Assembly (NCBI RefSeq): GCF_901709675.1
Contig: NC_051095.1
Span: 22,788,456 to 22,852,455, forward strand
From: Syngnathus acus
Taxonomy: Eukaryota; Chordata; Actinopteri; Syngnathiformes; Syngnathidae
Reading direction: 5' to 3'
Length of the DNA: 64,000 nt
Under the pieces are notes generated by a model, which saw only the letters and a program-made list of their open reading frames with translations, was not told the origin of the DNA and did not search any database. Within the stretch, counting starts at the first letter, position 1. Each line of letters opens with the position of its first letter. The position numbers were made by a program, and so were the translations under genes. Below, piece by piece: positions 45,017 through 55,845 of the stretch.

Positions 45017-45548
45017 ATGTTTTGCCATTATTGCACTATTCTTTGCGGTGGCATGCTTGTCAAGAAGAGGGATGCCTCCCGCCTGGACAAGCTAGTGAGG
45101 AAGGCGGCTTCTGTTGTGGGCACGGAGCTACCTGATCTGGTGTCTGTGGCAGATCAGCGGGTGTTGGCTAGGCTGCTGTCCATCAAAGACAACCCCGAAC
45201 ACCCACTGTACAGCATCGTCACTGGACGGATGAGGAGATTCAGTGAAAGGCTGCTGACACCGTCTTGCTCCAAGGAGAGGCTGAGGGGTTCATTCCTTCC
45301 CTATGCCGTGAGACTTTTTAACTCGTCACAGGGTTTGTAGGCGCGGTCACAGTCATGACACTGTTTATTGTTTATTTATTTGATCCATTAATCATCAATC
45401 TATTTATTCATTTATTTGATTTATTTATTTATTATTTGACCTATTTGTTATTTATTAATATTAAGCTATATTGTCTATCTGTTTATCTATCTGTGTGTTT
45501 CTGTATCTAAATGCTGGCTCCTGAATTTCCCCCTGGCGATCAATAAAG

Positions 45549-45549
<1 letters not shown>
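45017..45549 (+). mobile_element. LINE 3' end with C-terminal ORF and TATC tail
   Basis: The frame gives LVKKRDASRLDKLVRKAASV ... LARLLSIKDNPEHPLYSIVT ... LRGSFLPYAVRLFNSSQGL and a TAG at 45338-45340. The K-L.KAGSV.G and SFLP.A..L.N pattern is the C-terminus of a CR1/Rex1/L2-like LINE protein. The 3' UTR ends ggcgatcaataaagtatcta and leads straight into the TATC microsatellite, which looks like the expanded element tail. This family differs from the one at 29646 and 51451 by its tail. The 5' part is truncated, as usual for LINEs. Confidence 0.8.
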
Positions 45550-45628
<79 letters not shown>

Positions 45629-45629
45629 G
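45550..45629. repeat. (TATC)n microsatellite
   Basis: About 20 tetranucleotide units starting at the LINE tail. Confidence 0.97.
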
Positions 45630-45635
45630 ATTTTT

Positions 45636-46003
45636 CACGGTGGTCGACTGGTTAGCATGTCCGCCTCACAGTACAGAGGCCGTGGGTTTGATTACGGGCT
45701 CTGGCCTTCTTGTGTGGAATTTGTGTGTTGTCCCTGTGCCTGCATGGTTATACTCCGATTTTCTCCTATGTTTTAAAAACATGCATAATAGGAACACTCT
45801 TAATTGTCTTTTGGTGTAATGGTTGTTTGTCTATGTGTGTGCCCTAAAACATGCATAATAGGAACACTCTTAATTGTCTTTTGGTGTAATGGTTGTTTGT
45901 CTATGTGTGTGCCCTGTGATTGGCTGGCAACCCGTTCAGGGTTGAAGTCACTACTGCCTGAAGTCAGCTGAGGTAGGCAGTTTAGATAATGATTGGATTG
46001 ATG
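45636..46003 (+). mobile_element. GATGG-tail SINE with internal 70-bp duplication
   Basis: Head cacggtggtcgactggttag, B-box-like gggtttgattac, body text and gattggctggcaacccgttc. The tail is degraded. A perfect tandem duplication lies at 45776-45915. Confidence 0.85.
45776..45915. repeat. Perfect 70-bp tandem duplication
   Basis: Units 45776-45845 and 45846-45915, each from aaaacatgcataataggaac to tgtgtgccct, with no mismatch seen. Confidence 0.95.
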
Positions 46004-46581
46004 ATGTGTGTTACATTTGGGGCAGTACTAGATTATACTGTCGCATGATAACTTTATGAAACCATACACATTTCTAAGATTTGCAATGCAGTAAACTGCT
46101 ATTTCTCAATTACATTTGGCTTTATAAAGAACATTAAAAATGTATTGATGGGTCTTTACACAATTTTTGGCTTTCAACATAATGTTATTTACTTACTATG
46201 AAAGCTATCAATTATAGTTACTCATTATTTACTAAAAAAAATAATTGGATTGAAAATTGAATTACTTTATAATAAAAGTAAATGGTTACCAGGTAAAATA
46301 ACTATTTTCATTACTCTAAAAAATTGCATTACAATAAATTATTTTTAGTGAGTAGAATAGCCAGGTTATTCACAAACATCAGTATTTATTGAACTTAAAC
46401 TGACAACGGCAGGTTTATTCTGCAGTTAATTCGAATCTTTTTTTACATAACATAAATTATTTATTGACAATAAATTGATCAAACAAGATAACATTTACAA
46501 TTTTAGACAACTGGTATTGTAGACATTTTGTGCGTCATTTCTTTCTTTCAAAGGTTAACACTTAAATAACATAAAGTAAAT

Positions 46582-46700
46582 TGTGTGAATGGTTGTCTAT
46601 GTGCGCCTTGCGATTGGCCGGCATATACCCTGCCCACCACCCAAATACTGCTGGGCTAGGCTCCAGTGTGCCCGCTACCCTCGTGGGGATAGAGCATTTC
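46582..46700 (+). mobile_element. GATGG-tail SINE, 3' half fragment
   Basis: tgaatggttgtctatgtgcg ... gctgggctaggctccagtgt ... cgtggggatagagcatttca. Confidence 0.75.
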
Positions 46701-49140
46701 AGAAAAGCCCACAAATAATAATTACCTCTTTATTGAGAAACGGATATTGAATGCTTTCTGGTAGTTTATTGTTCTTCAACTTGCACTTTAGTTGTGCTGT
46801 TGGATTTGATGAAATATAGATGAATTTTATTTTATTTTTCAATGATTGAGACATTGTGCTCCAGATATTCCACCACATCTTTTTTTATCTTGGAAATTTA
46901 GCTGACACAATGTATGAAAGAAGCACAGAATTGAGTGGATGATGGAAAATATGAAAGATCCTGCGTATAAGTGAAAAATATGTATGTCTGTAAAAGAAAT
47001 ATAAACTTATACTACATAATCACCACAAAATGGCCTCACAGCATGTGTGAAGAAAAATTATGACACACACTCATATGAGGTTAGTAATGATTTGGTCCTA
47101 GCAGATGCGCATACATGACAGGAATCACCATAATCTGCTGTTTGCCTAAAGAGCGTTACTCACACTGATAGATAGGTTCTGTGTGGTAGCATCTGTGTGC
47201 CTGTGTTGTTTACTGTAGGGATGAGCATTGCCGTAATCCAGAGTGCTGCTGTGGCAACACGAAAAGTATGGGTGGAGGGATGCTAATCACATGGGAAATA
47301 CAAAGAGGTGAAAAAAGAAGGAACATTTGGGGCAGTACTTAATAACCAAGGAAAGAGGTGAAGGATGTGAGCCAAAAACGATCCAAAGTCTCAAAGATTA
47401 CTCACGAATCTGTCTAGCAGGCCTTCTGGGGCCTTGTAGCAGGTGGGCAGAACCTACAAAAACTTTATTTACTTGAAGCAATTGCAGATTCAATGGAACT
47501 TAATAGACTACTAAGCAAGCCTTATTTGTGTTAGTTTTGTGATTTATGGAGAACAAACTAAGACATAACAGCTGACTGACATTCAATATATTCATGCACT
47601 ATATGCACACATAAATTGAGTGACTGCATTTTTTCCTTTTTTTTGTCTCTACAAGGGACAGGTCTATGCAGAGACCTTTGGACAGGCAGGTGCTGTGTAA
47701 AAGAGGGCACATGGAACTTTTTTTGGGGGGGCGGGCAATATAAATATAATATTTGCTCAAAATACTAATTTGTTGCCATTAAATATAACTGTCTGTAGCT
47801 CCCTGGACAGTTGGTAAGCAATACAAGAGCTTCTTTTATGAAAATGGGAAGGTAGAAGACCGGGGCTAAAGACAATGAGTCTTTAGTCTACAGTGGTGTA
47901 GTGGGATTGAGCCCATTACTCACTCTTAATGTTTGTTGACATGGTTTCTTGCTGACTGATAGCAGCTACTATATAAGGGCTGTTATTTAGAGGTATGATA
48001 TGTGGCGTTAAAGTATCATGTTTCATCAACACTTGTCCCATGGTTTCCACCAATACAATTTTTTTTTTTGTCACCGTTGTTAAATCTGAGGTCCAGAGCG
48101 CCGTAATATAATTGGTTGTACCTTAAAGCAACCAATGTGTTGGCATTCCATATCTTGAATACATACCGTTAAACATCCTTGTCCTTGTGGTGGCCTCTAC
48201 TGATAAGGCCCAAATTAGAGTACCTGGGATGCTAGGAATTAATGTGTTTTGGAAATGCTACCACCATCTCTTTGTGCAGCGTGGGTCCTGGAAGACCACC
48301 ATATAGGGTTCATACTGGCTGTGGTCAATGGTCTGAGCAGCGTATAGGTTTGGCAGTACATGTGGTGCCAGCGTGCTCTGTATTTCATCGCCTCAATGGA
48401 TGATCAGTCCAAAGTCAAGCATGTTTGTCATTTATTAAAAACTGTCATTAGAGCAGAGTCCCAGTGATGTGGCGAGTATTGTCATGTGATGGTGATTTGT
48501 TCCTACTGGTGGCAGAAATACCTGTTTCCCTTCTGGAAGCAGTCCGCCCCACAACTTAATTTCCAGGTAAATATGTAAAGATTTCTGCATCCAAGAAGAG
48601 AAAGACAAAGACTGAATTCAGTTTTGAGGACTTTTTGCATAGGTTTACATGCTTTCCTTGTAAATCTACGAAATACTATGGCTGTGAACGAATCGAATTG
48701 ACCCGAATTAGGATGAAAATTGGGAGTTAAAAAGGAATGCAAAGTCCGAATTTTCATATTCGGTTGGAAATGAATCATAGAAAACTACAGGCAGAATGAG
48801 TTATTTCCTATTATATCTGTTTGTTTTTAGTTTATTTAAGGCACCTTGTTTGGTATCTTAAGCCTCGGAAAGAAGTTAAGTTTGTTAATGTCATTTATTA
48901 CTTTCATTTTGATTATTGTTTACAATGTTTTACGATTATTTTCTGCTACAGAAGCAAATGGGAGATAAGGAGCCATGCTCTGCCAATTGCTAAATACATT
49001 TCATCATTTGCCATGTGTTTTTCAGTTTGACATCCAGGGGGCCAGCGTCAATGTACTGTGGAAGGTTGAAATGAAATGTAAAAAGTAGAACACTGGAAAA
49101 AAACAGCAAGATGTTGAAAATGAAAACAAAAAATAGAAAG
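46701..49140. other. Long unassigned AT-rich stretch
   Basis: No gene or definable repeat recognised. Confidence 0.45.
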
Positions 49141-49418
49141 CCAAGCCGGGGCGAGCCGGGGCGGCGCCCCGGTTAGGACTCCCTGCGCCCCGGTTGAAAA
49201 AAATCGAGCTTTTTCGATTCTTCATTTTCATGCCGTTTTTTTCTTTCGGTCTTGCGCGAATGTGCTTGCGCTATTCTATGTGCGCGATGTTATCCATTCA
49301 CCGTTTGCCTCCCGGACCCGGATGTTGTTTTAGCGATCAGCGAACGGCGTGGGTGATGTTCGATTTTTTTTCCTGTGGGCGTGCGCCCCTACTGGAAAAA
49401 TTCCTGGCTACGCCTCTG
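49141..49418. mobile_element. hAT MITE, left tip missing
   Basis: Same sequence as 50046-50334 with a few substitutions, ending CTGGCTACGCCTCTG. The first 11 bases (cagaggcgtag) are absent. Both copies have matching open frames, which reflect shared sequence and are not evidence of a gene. Confidence 0.85.
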
Positions 49419-49866
49419 GTGTCATTGTGTAAAGATTGTATAGTAATGTTTTATTTATTTTTAAACAGAAAAGATACAGCTCTACAGGTTTAAACAATGC
49501 ACAAATCAGGCAACTGCTTGACACAAATAACTCTTTGATGATAGATTTTGCTTTGGTAATGGCATCACATCAATAATTAAGCAAAGTTTACGAATGCACA
49601 GATCGTCTATTGGTGTAATTGGAGTAACGGCATGTGAAGTGAGTCAAGATAATGTATCCAGGGGGATTTATAATTCATTATGTCTCTGTAGCTTTGATGA
49701 GTGATTCCTAGCATTGAGGAAGTGCCAGAAAAGGGAAGGGTAGAAAAGAACAGGGAGCTTGAGGTCAAAGGTGAATGAACTGATTTCTAATACAACTTAC
49801 CCGCTGGCTTTGTCTGGCAATCTCTCACTGCGCCTTTTATAGGCCTGGGGCATTTCTTTAATCAGG

Positions 49867-49988
49867 GACATCAGAGGGACTTACAAATGTCAACTACGTA
49901 GTTTATTTAGACACACATTGAGTGTGTGCTGAGTTGAGCTGCATGGACAAAGGCTAATACTGTGATGTCGTTCGCAGCCAAGTCCTTT
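49867..49988 (+). repeat. Dispersed repeat (second copy of 31948-32090)
   Basis: agagggacttacaaatgtca ... tttagacacacattgag ... gacaaaggctaatactgtg, followed in both places by TTA repeats. Family unknown. Confidence 0.7.
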
Positions 49989-50038
49989 ATTATTATTGTT
50001 ATTATTATTATTATTATCATTATTATTAGTAGTAGTAG
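49989..50038. repeat. (TTA)n and (TAG)n microsatellite
   Basis: TTA units grading into AGT units. Confidence 0.9.
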
Positions 50039-50045
50039 GAGTAGT

Positions 50046-50334
50046 CAGAGGCGTAGCCAAGCCGGGGCGAGCCGGGGCGGCGCCCCGGTTAGGGCTCCCT
50101 GCGCCCCGGTTGAAAAAAATCGAGCTTTTTCGATTCTTCATTTTCATGCCGTTTTTTTCTTTCGGTCTTGCGCGAATGTGCTTGCGCTATTCTATGTGCG
50201 CGATGTTATCCATTCACCGTTTGCCTCCCGGACCCGGATGTTGTTTTAGCGATCAGCGAACGGCGTGGGCGATGTTCGATTTTTTTTCCTGTGGGGGTGC
50301 GCCCCTACTGGAAAAATTCCTGGCTACGCCTCTG
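50046..50334. mobile_element. hAT MITE, 289 bp, perfect 8-bp duplication
   Basis: Termini CAGAGGCGTAGCCAAG and CTGGCTACGCCTCTG; flanks GGAGTAGT at 50038-50045 and 50335-50342. The interior has GC-rich ends (gccggggcggcgccccgg palindrome) and an A/T-rich middle. Confidence 0.93.
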
Positions 50335-50366
50335 GGAGTAGTAGTCATAGTATTGTTAGGAATGGG

Positions 50367-50702
50367 TGGATCGGTGGAGCACTTGCACGTCTACCTCACT
50401 GTTTGTAGGGTGTGGGTTTGATTCCACCTCCAGCCCTCCCTGTGTGGAGTTTGCATGCTCTCCCCGTGCCTGCATGGGTTTTCTACGGGCACTCCGGTTT
50501 CCTCCCACATCCCAAAAACATCCATGGAAGTCTGATTGAGCACTCCAAATTGCCTGCGAGTGCGGATGGTTGTTCGTTTCCGTGTGCCCTGTGTTTGGCT
50601 GGCAACCAGTTCAGGGTGTCCCCCGCCTACTGCCTGATGACTGCTGGGATAGGCTCCAGCACCTCCGTGGGGACAAGCGGCACAGAAAATGGATGGATGG
50701 AT
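50367..50702 (+). mobile_element. GATGG-tail SINE, near full length
   Basis: Head ggatcggtggagcacttgc, B-box-like GGTTTGATTCC near 50416, body, and tail ggacaagcggcacagaaaat followed by GGATGG units. Confidence 0.9.
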
Positions 50703-50779
50703 ATAATTACTGATAAACAAAATGAAAGCTCCTCAAGAGAAAAATAAAAAACGTTCTATAATCAGGGCACATGTACAGC

Positions 50780-51420
50780 CCTATTTGCTTCAAACTAATT
50801 TTTGCAAACCCTCTGACTTTCATTTGAGCATTCAGACTTTTTGGGTTGTGTAGATAGATTGCTACGACATGTTTTTTGCGCATCCCTCCTCAGATCTCTG
50901 TACAGATGTTTGATCAGATTGACGCTGGCTGGATCATTCCAAAACCTTAATCCTCTGGTTAAGTCATACTTTTGTTGATTTGGATGCATGCTTTGGGTCA
51001 TTTTCATGCTGAAATAGATTTTTCATCAGGTTCAGGTCTGGACGCTGGCTGGATCATTCCAAAACCTTAATCTTTTGGTGAAGTCATACTTTTGTTGATT
51101 TGGATGCATGCTTTAGGTGATTGTCATGCTGAAAGATGAATTTCCTCTTCATCTAAAGTGTTCAAAAAGAAGCCTCAAGCTTTTGTGCTAACACTGAATA
51201 GTATTTACCATAATTCCCTTCTCCATGACGAAAGCCCTGGCTCAGCTTTAAGAAAAACAGCTCCAAAGTATGATGCTGCCACCACTATGCTTCTCTATAG
51301 GTACAGTGGATGTAAAGGTTTATACGTATGCTGCTGTTTTTCCCAGGTTTTGTTGAAAATATAGAGCACTATGATTAATTTCCAAGGTTTTTTTCCCACC
51401 ATAAATGTAACCTGGAACCT
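50780..51420 (-). pseudogene. Tc1/mariner transposase relic with internal duplication
   Basis: The minus-strand translation gives GGSIILWSCF and RAFVMEKGIM, matching the GGSIMLWGCF...G...(V/I)EG.MN region between catalytic aspartates of Tc1 transposases. Upstream (higher coordinates) and downstream text matches the same Tc1 type. A segment of about 95 bp is present twice with 120-bp spacing (50921-51016 and 51041-51136). Many stops interrupt it. The N-terminal part of such a gene, from another insertion, is at 18985-19450. Confidence 0.75.
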
Positions 51421-51450
51421 ATGCAACTGACTTTTGGCAAAGGGTAATCT

Positions 51451-51935
51451 TCAAGATTCAAGAGTTTTCAAGAGTTTTTTATTCGCCATGTTTGAGCGTG
51501 CCAAACAAGGAATTTGACTTCGGTAAAACACACCCTCTGTTCAACATATAGGTGACTAACAACACTCAGGACATGTGAATAATGGCAAAAACAGTGTAGA
51601 CAAATTCAAAAGATGTGAAGAGCAGGATGTTATTGCACAGTAATGCCTCTGAGACTCTATGAGTGGTGTGAGTTCATCAGAGCAACAGCCTGGGGGAAGA
51701 AGCTGTCTCGGTGTCTGCTGGTTTTGGCGTACCGAGCTCTATAACGCCGTCCGGAGGGGAGTAGTTCAAACAGACTGCAACCTGGGTGAGAAGGGTCTGT
51801 AGAGATGTTCCTTGCACGTTTCCTGGTCCTGGACAGGTACAAGTCTTGGATAGAAGGGAGGTTGATTCCAATGATCTTTTCTGCAGTCCTGATTGTCCGT
51901 CTTCATATAGTTTGATCAATAAATCTAATAACATA
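51451..51935 (-). mobile_element. CR1/L2-type LINE 3' end (copy 2)
   Basis: The minus strand encodes, in two frames, RTIRTAEKIIGINLPSIQD, LYLSRTRKRARNISTDPSHP, SLFELLPSGRRYRARYAKTS and DSFFPQAVALMNSHHS, then a stop. The order DPSHP, LLPSGRRYR and SFFP.A..L.N is the conserved LINE ORF2 C-terminus. The 3' UTR ends aacatggcgaataaaaaact followed by CTTGAA units. Confidence 0.85.
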
Positions 51936-52087
51936 CTCCACTGAATTTCATTTTGGAGAAAAAAAGTATTTTACATCTATAAGTATTTAAATTGTTGGCA
52001 GTTATCAAAGCAATATTTTAATGGTGTCCCAAACAAATATTCATGATTTACGGATCCTATTCCTTAACATGCCCTTTATATGATAAT

Positions 52088-52341
52088 GTGCATGGCCAAG
52101 TGGTTATGATTTTTGCTTGCTACTGTGGGGGCCCCAGTTCAAGACCATCCACCCCCAACAGCCCACGGACACACGGCTGTGATGTCCTTGAGCAAGACAC
52201 CGAAATCGTGAAATGCTCCCAGGGCGATCAAGTGGTGGCTACTTGATCGCCCTGGGAGCATTTCAGCATTCCTCAGTGTGTGCAACTCAGAGGGTGTGTT
52301 TTCTGTGTCCACTCCTGTGATGGGTCAAGTTTCATGAACAT
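52088..52341 (+). mobile_element. tRNA-derived SINE (third type) with hairpin
   Basis: A-box-like TGGCCAAGTGG at 52093-52103 and B-box-like GTTCAAGACC at 52137-52146. The body contains gatgtccttgagcaagacac, a segment common in a teleost SINE family. It ends at about 52341, before ACAAATAAAGATGATAATGG. An exact inverted duplication lies at 52209-52265. Confidence 0.7.
52209..52265. repeat. Perfect 25-bp hairpin with 7-nt loop
   Basis: tgaaatgctcccagggcgat... (52209-52233) is the exact complement of 52241-52265; the loop is ggtggct. Confidence 0.97.
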
Positions 52342-52585
52342 GACAAATAAAGATGATAATGGTTTATTCTTCTTCAATTTTAACTGTATCTTAATGTCTC
52401 GATAGCTCTTTTTTTTCCTTCTGAATTTGTTCCTTTAAAAATTGTCCTTCTAAGTAGAAATGGGTGTCTCCGACAAATAAAGATGATAATGGTTTATTCT
52501 TCAATTTTAAATGTATCTTAATGTCTCGATAGCTCTTTTTTTTTCCTTCAAAAATTGTTCCTTCAAAAATGGTCCTTCTAAGTAG
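52342..52585. repeat. Tandem duplication with 130-bp period
   Basis: gacaaataaagatgataatg begins at 52342 and again at 52472. Both units run through aatgtctcgatagctctttt to gtccttctaagtag. Confidence 0.9.
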
Positions 52586-52775
52586 TGACGGGTGAACGAA
52601 GTTTCAAATTTGCTTCATGAACCAGGTATATTTTTTTGACTCCTCCAGATGGATAAAGGGGAATAAGAAATGTAAAGTCCAATGTGCTTTCATCCCAATG
52701 GTGAGCAGAAAATGTCATCTAGATGCTCAATAAACACAAGAACTGGTTCATGAAGCTTCATTTTCCCCATCACTA
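52583..52775. mobile_element. hAT-type MITE, 193 bp, 8-bp duplication
   Basis: Ends TAGTGACGGGTGAACGAAG and CTTCATTTTCCCCATCACTA (imperfect inverted repeats), flanked by CTTCTAAG at 52575-52582 and 52776-52783. Confidence 0.8.
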
Positions 52776-52783
52776 CTTCTAAG

Positions 52784-54090
52784 ACGCTCAAGATGTCTTT
52801 ACCCAAAATGCTATTATATCAATAACAGGTAGGTGCAAAAGTGAAACCTGTATGTGTATATTGAATCCTTTTTGTTTTGTTTTGTTTTACATTTTGAACT
52901 TATTTGAGGTTTACTACACCCATGTAAGTGGAAGGCGTGTTAAAATAATGTTTTGCAAATTTCTTGAGCTTCCGTAAAAAAAATAAAACTGGAGTTTTAA
53001 ACAGATACTTAAGCAACTTTGTAATGAATTCCATACTTTGACATGGTTATCATGCGCCTATAGCGTATCACTCCATTAAAGATGCCAACTGAGTTCTGCC
53101 CTAATTACTCTGCATTGCTCAGAAGATCCTGGCATGAATTCACAGAAGTACATAAAGAAAAGGAATGAGTCAGAGGGCTTGCAGACTAAATACACAAAAG
53201 ACAGAATTTTTGGATCTCATGATGTGAAACTGCTTAGAATCAAGAGGAGAATCAAGGTGCCCTAGTTGTTATTTAATGAGGGATTGATCTTATCCATTCA
53301 GGGTAGGAGGGATGGTGCACCTTTTGTCATGCCCAGTGATGAAACGGCCTTAGAAGTCAAATAAAATTGGTTAAATAAAGAGAAGGAGGGCAACTTGCAA
53401 ATAACGAGGGAGGTTAAGATTATAAGAAAATGGAGCAGAGGAAAAATAACAGAAAGAAAAGCAACAGAGTGGTAGGAATTCTTTATTTATTTACCTGAGC
53501 ACAAAAATTCCATATGGGCACAAGATGCTGGATAATTTGTAAGTTTAGGAATGTTCAAGTTGAGGAATAAAGGAGTTCATAGATGTTATATGTATGTATA
53601 CAAAACATAGAAAAACTAGTAACCTAGTCAGTCCTCTTTGTGTTTATTATATCTTTAATCCAGTTCAGTTAAATGTTCAATTGTGGACAATTTTGAGTTA
53701 AGCGGCATTATTGTAACTAAAGAAATAGGACCTGATACATAGGAAAAAAGAAAAATGAGCTGTATTAAACAACGTCAGACTCCAGATCAGAAGGTTTTAT
53801 GCTGTCTGCAAGCAGGAATACGGAAGAGAAGAAAAGGGAGGGGAAAGGAAGGAAAAACATATCCTCATAAGGCAGACATTTGTTCTGTTATCACCTGAAT
53901 GTCTATGTCATGACGTTAATGAGCTGTGCCTTATGTGTAATGGAAACGTTACCAAGCTGTGTGTGCCGTGTCTGTGCTCTGACACTGCAACTATGTTTGT
54001 ATAAATTAATAAGAGTATTTACACATTGTTGTTGCTCCCTCTTCAATTACCATGTGCAAAGAACTATGTGATAACCCAATCTTACGTTTT

Positions 54091-54157
<67 letters not shown>

Positions 54158-55380
54158 CGTGTGATGGCATACCGAATATCCACGTTGCACATTCACCAAA
54201 ACAAACCAACAACAAAATAACAAACACCAACAACAAAAGCTGTGGAGCGGAACAAAAGACAACCAAAAAAAAGCCATCAAGACACCCGCCTCAGCAGGCC
54301 CCCACTGTGATTAATGAAAACAAATATTGAGAGAGAGTGTAGCAGAGGCGCAGAGAAACAGCACAAACAATGGAGCAGACAGCAGAATGCATTCAGGGCT
54401 CGTTGATGGCCCTCTAGTGCAGAGTGAAAATAATGGGTGGGGAGAGAAAGTGGGATTGGAGAGAGGGCAAGAAGAAGGAAGGAAGAGGAAACGAGAGCAC
54501 TAATGCAAAATCCATTCTTCCTTTAAACATGAACATGCAGTCGCACACACTCACACCAGCCAGGTTTCAAAGCTTTAGTGAGAAAAGGGTGTCTGCGCTT
54601 ATATCCGCTACACCGAATGTCACAATCACTCATACCTGAATTGATTTCTTCAAAAGGCAATACATATTGCAGATATGACTTATTGTCATGGAGATCAGTC
54701 TTTCAAAAGACATTACAGTTTTTTGGTCGTAAATTTACATTTTAATATTCATTTTCTTCTTTGCGATTGATATACAAATGTGGCAAATTCTGGTATACGA
54801 TTTTTCCAAGGATTCGTGGCGTTTGATTTTTTTTTTCATGAACCCATGTCATTATAGTTAAAATAGCATTATACTGTATGTTAATAAATGCTTGAAATCT
54901 AGCATGACCCCAAATGCAACCAATGAGTGGGAAGAACATAGGGAAGAGATGTGACATGCTATGTCAATAAATGGAGAAAAAAAGAATGTGAACTTCAAAA
55001 GCAAATGTAGAATAACAATAAATAATGCATAAAATAAGAATTTTTCTGTTGAATACAGATGATAAAACCCTGGACTGTACAACCAACTGGTCTGTAGCGC
55101 ATGGTTTGGAAAAAATAGTCTCTATACTCAAAACTTTTACTCAATATAAGTTCAATGATTTATTAAAAGTCAACCTCTGGGTGGGTTTTATTGTTGTTGT
55201 TTAATAGTATCATATCTACTTTTCGGTGTGGTTTCATTTTTTAGCTTGTGATATCTGTTGCTGCTAACATTCAAAGAATATACAAAGTAAACGCTAACAT
55301 ATGCACATGAAGAAGAATCAACTCTAATCTCTTGATCTATCCTTCTACTTAAATGTAAGTATTGCATATATCTTTCATAT
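52784..55380. other. Unassigned sequence with a (TG)n tract
   Basis: (TG)n microsatellite at 54093-54163. No gene or other repeat recognised. Confidence 0.45.
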
Positions 55381-55481
55381 ATCCATCCATCCATCCGTCC
55401 GTCCGTCCGTCCGCCCGTCCGTCCGTCCGTCCGTCCGTCCGTCCGTCCGTCCGTCCGTCCATCCATCCATCCATCCATCCA
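55381..55481. repeat. Compound (CCAT)n/(CCGT)n microsatellite
   Basis: CCAT units at both ends enclose a run of about 16 CCGT units with one CCGC. The text following it, actttctgacttcacaaag, resembles a decayed GATGG-tail SINE end on the minus strand. Confidence 0.95.
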
Positions 55482-55693
55482 CTTTCTGACTTCACAAAGT
55501 GAGGATCTGGTCATTTTCTTGGATCAAGAGCAACTGGCTTTGAGAGGAAAAATGAGCAAGATGAGTGAACTGCAGAAAACACCACTTTTGGGGTGTGTCG
55601 GTGAGGAATTAGCATTTTGAAATGGCTAAAAGCTCATAAGTGTTGATTCAGTATGATAGGGCTGGTAAAATGAGTCACCATTTCATTTTACAT

Positions 55694-55845
55694 GAGTCCA
55701 ATCCATCCATCTATCTTCTACCGCTTGTCCGCTGTCGGGTCGCGGGGGCAGCAGCTTCAGCAGAAAAGCCTAGACATCCCTCTCCCCAGCCACTTCGTCC
55801 AGGGAATCCCAAAGTGTTCTTAGGCTAGCTGAGACATAGTCTTTC
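55694..55845 (-). pseudogene. Rex3-type LINE 3' end fragment
   Basis: Complementary to the last ~150 bases of the LINE at 26308-28697: ccatccatctatcttctacc, then gctgtcgggtcgcgggggca, gcagcttcagcag and ccccagccacttcgtcca, ending near the YVSQLAW region. It is 5'-truncated, as is usual for LINE insertions. Confidence 0.85.

Noticed and set aside
45550-45629. Regularly spaced repeats that could suggest a CRISPR-like array
   Set aside because: They are contiguous tetranucleotides without spacers, in a eukaryotic repeat context.
49890-50421. Similar plus- and minus-strand frames here and at 49022-49493
   Set aside because: The similarity comes from twin hAT MITEs; the frames extend into unrelated flanks and are not conserved coding regions.
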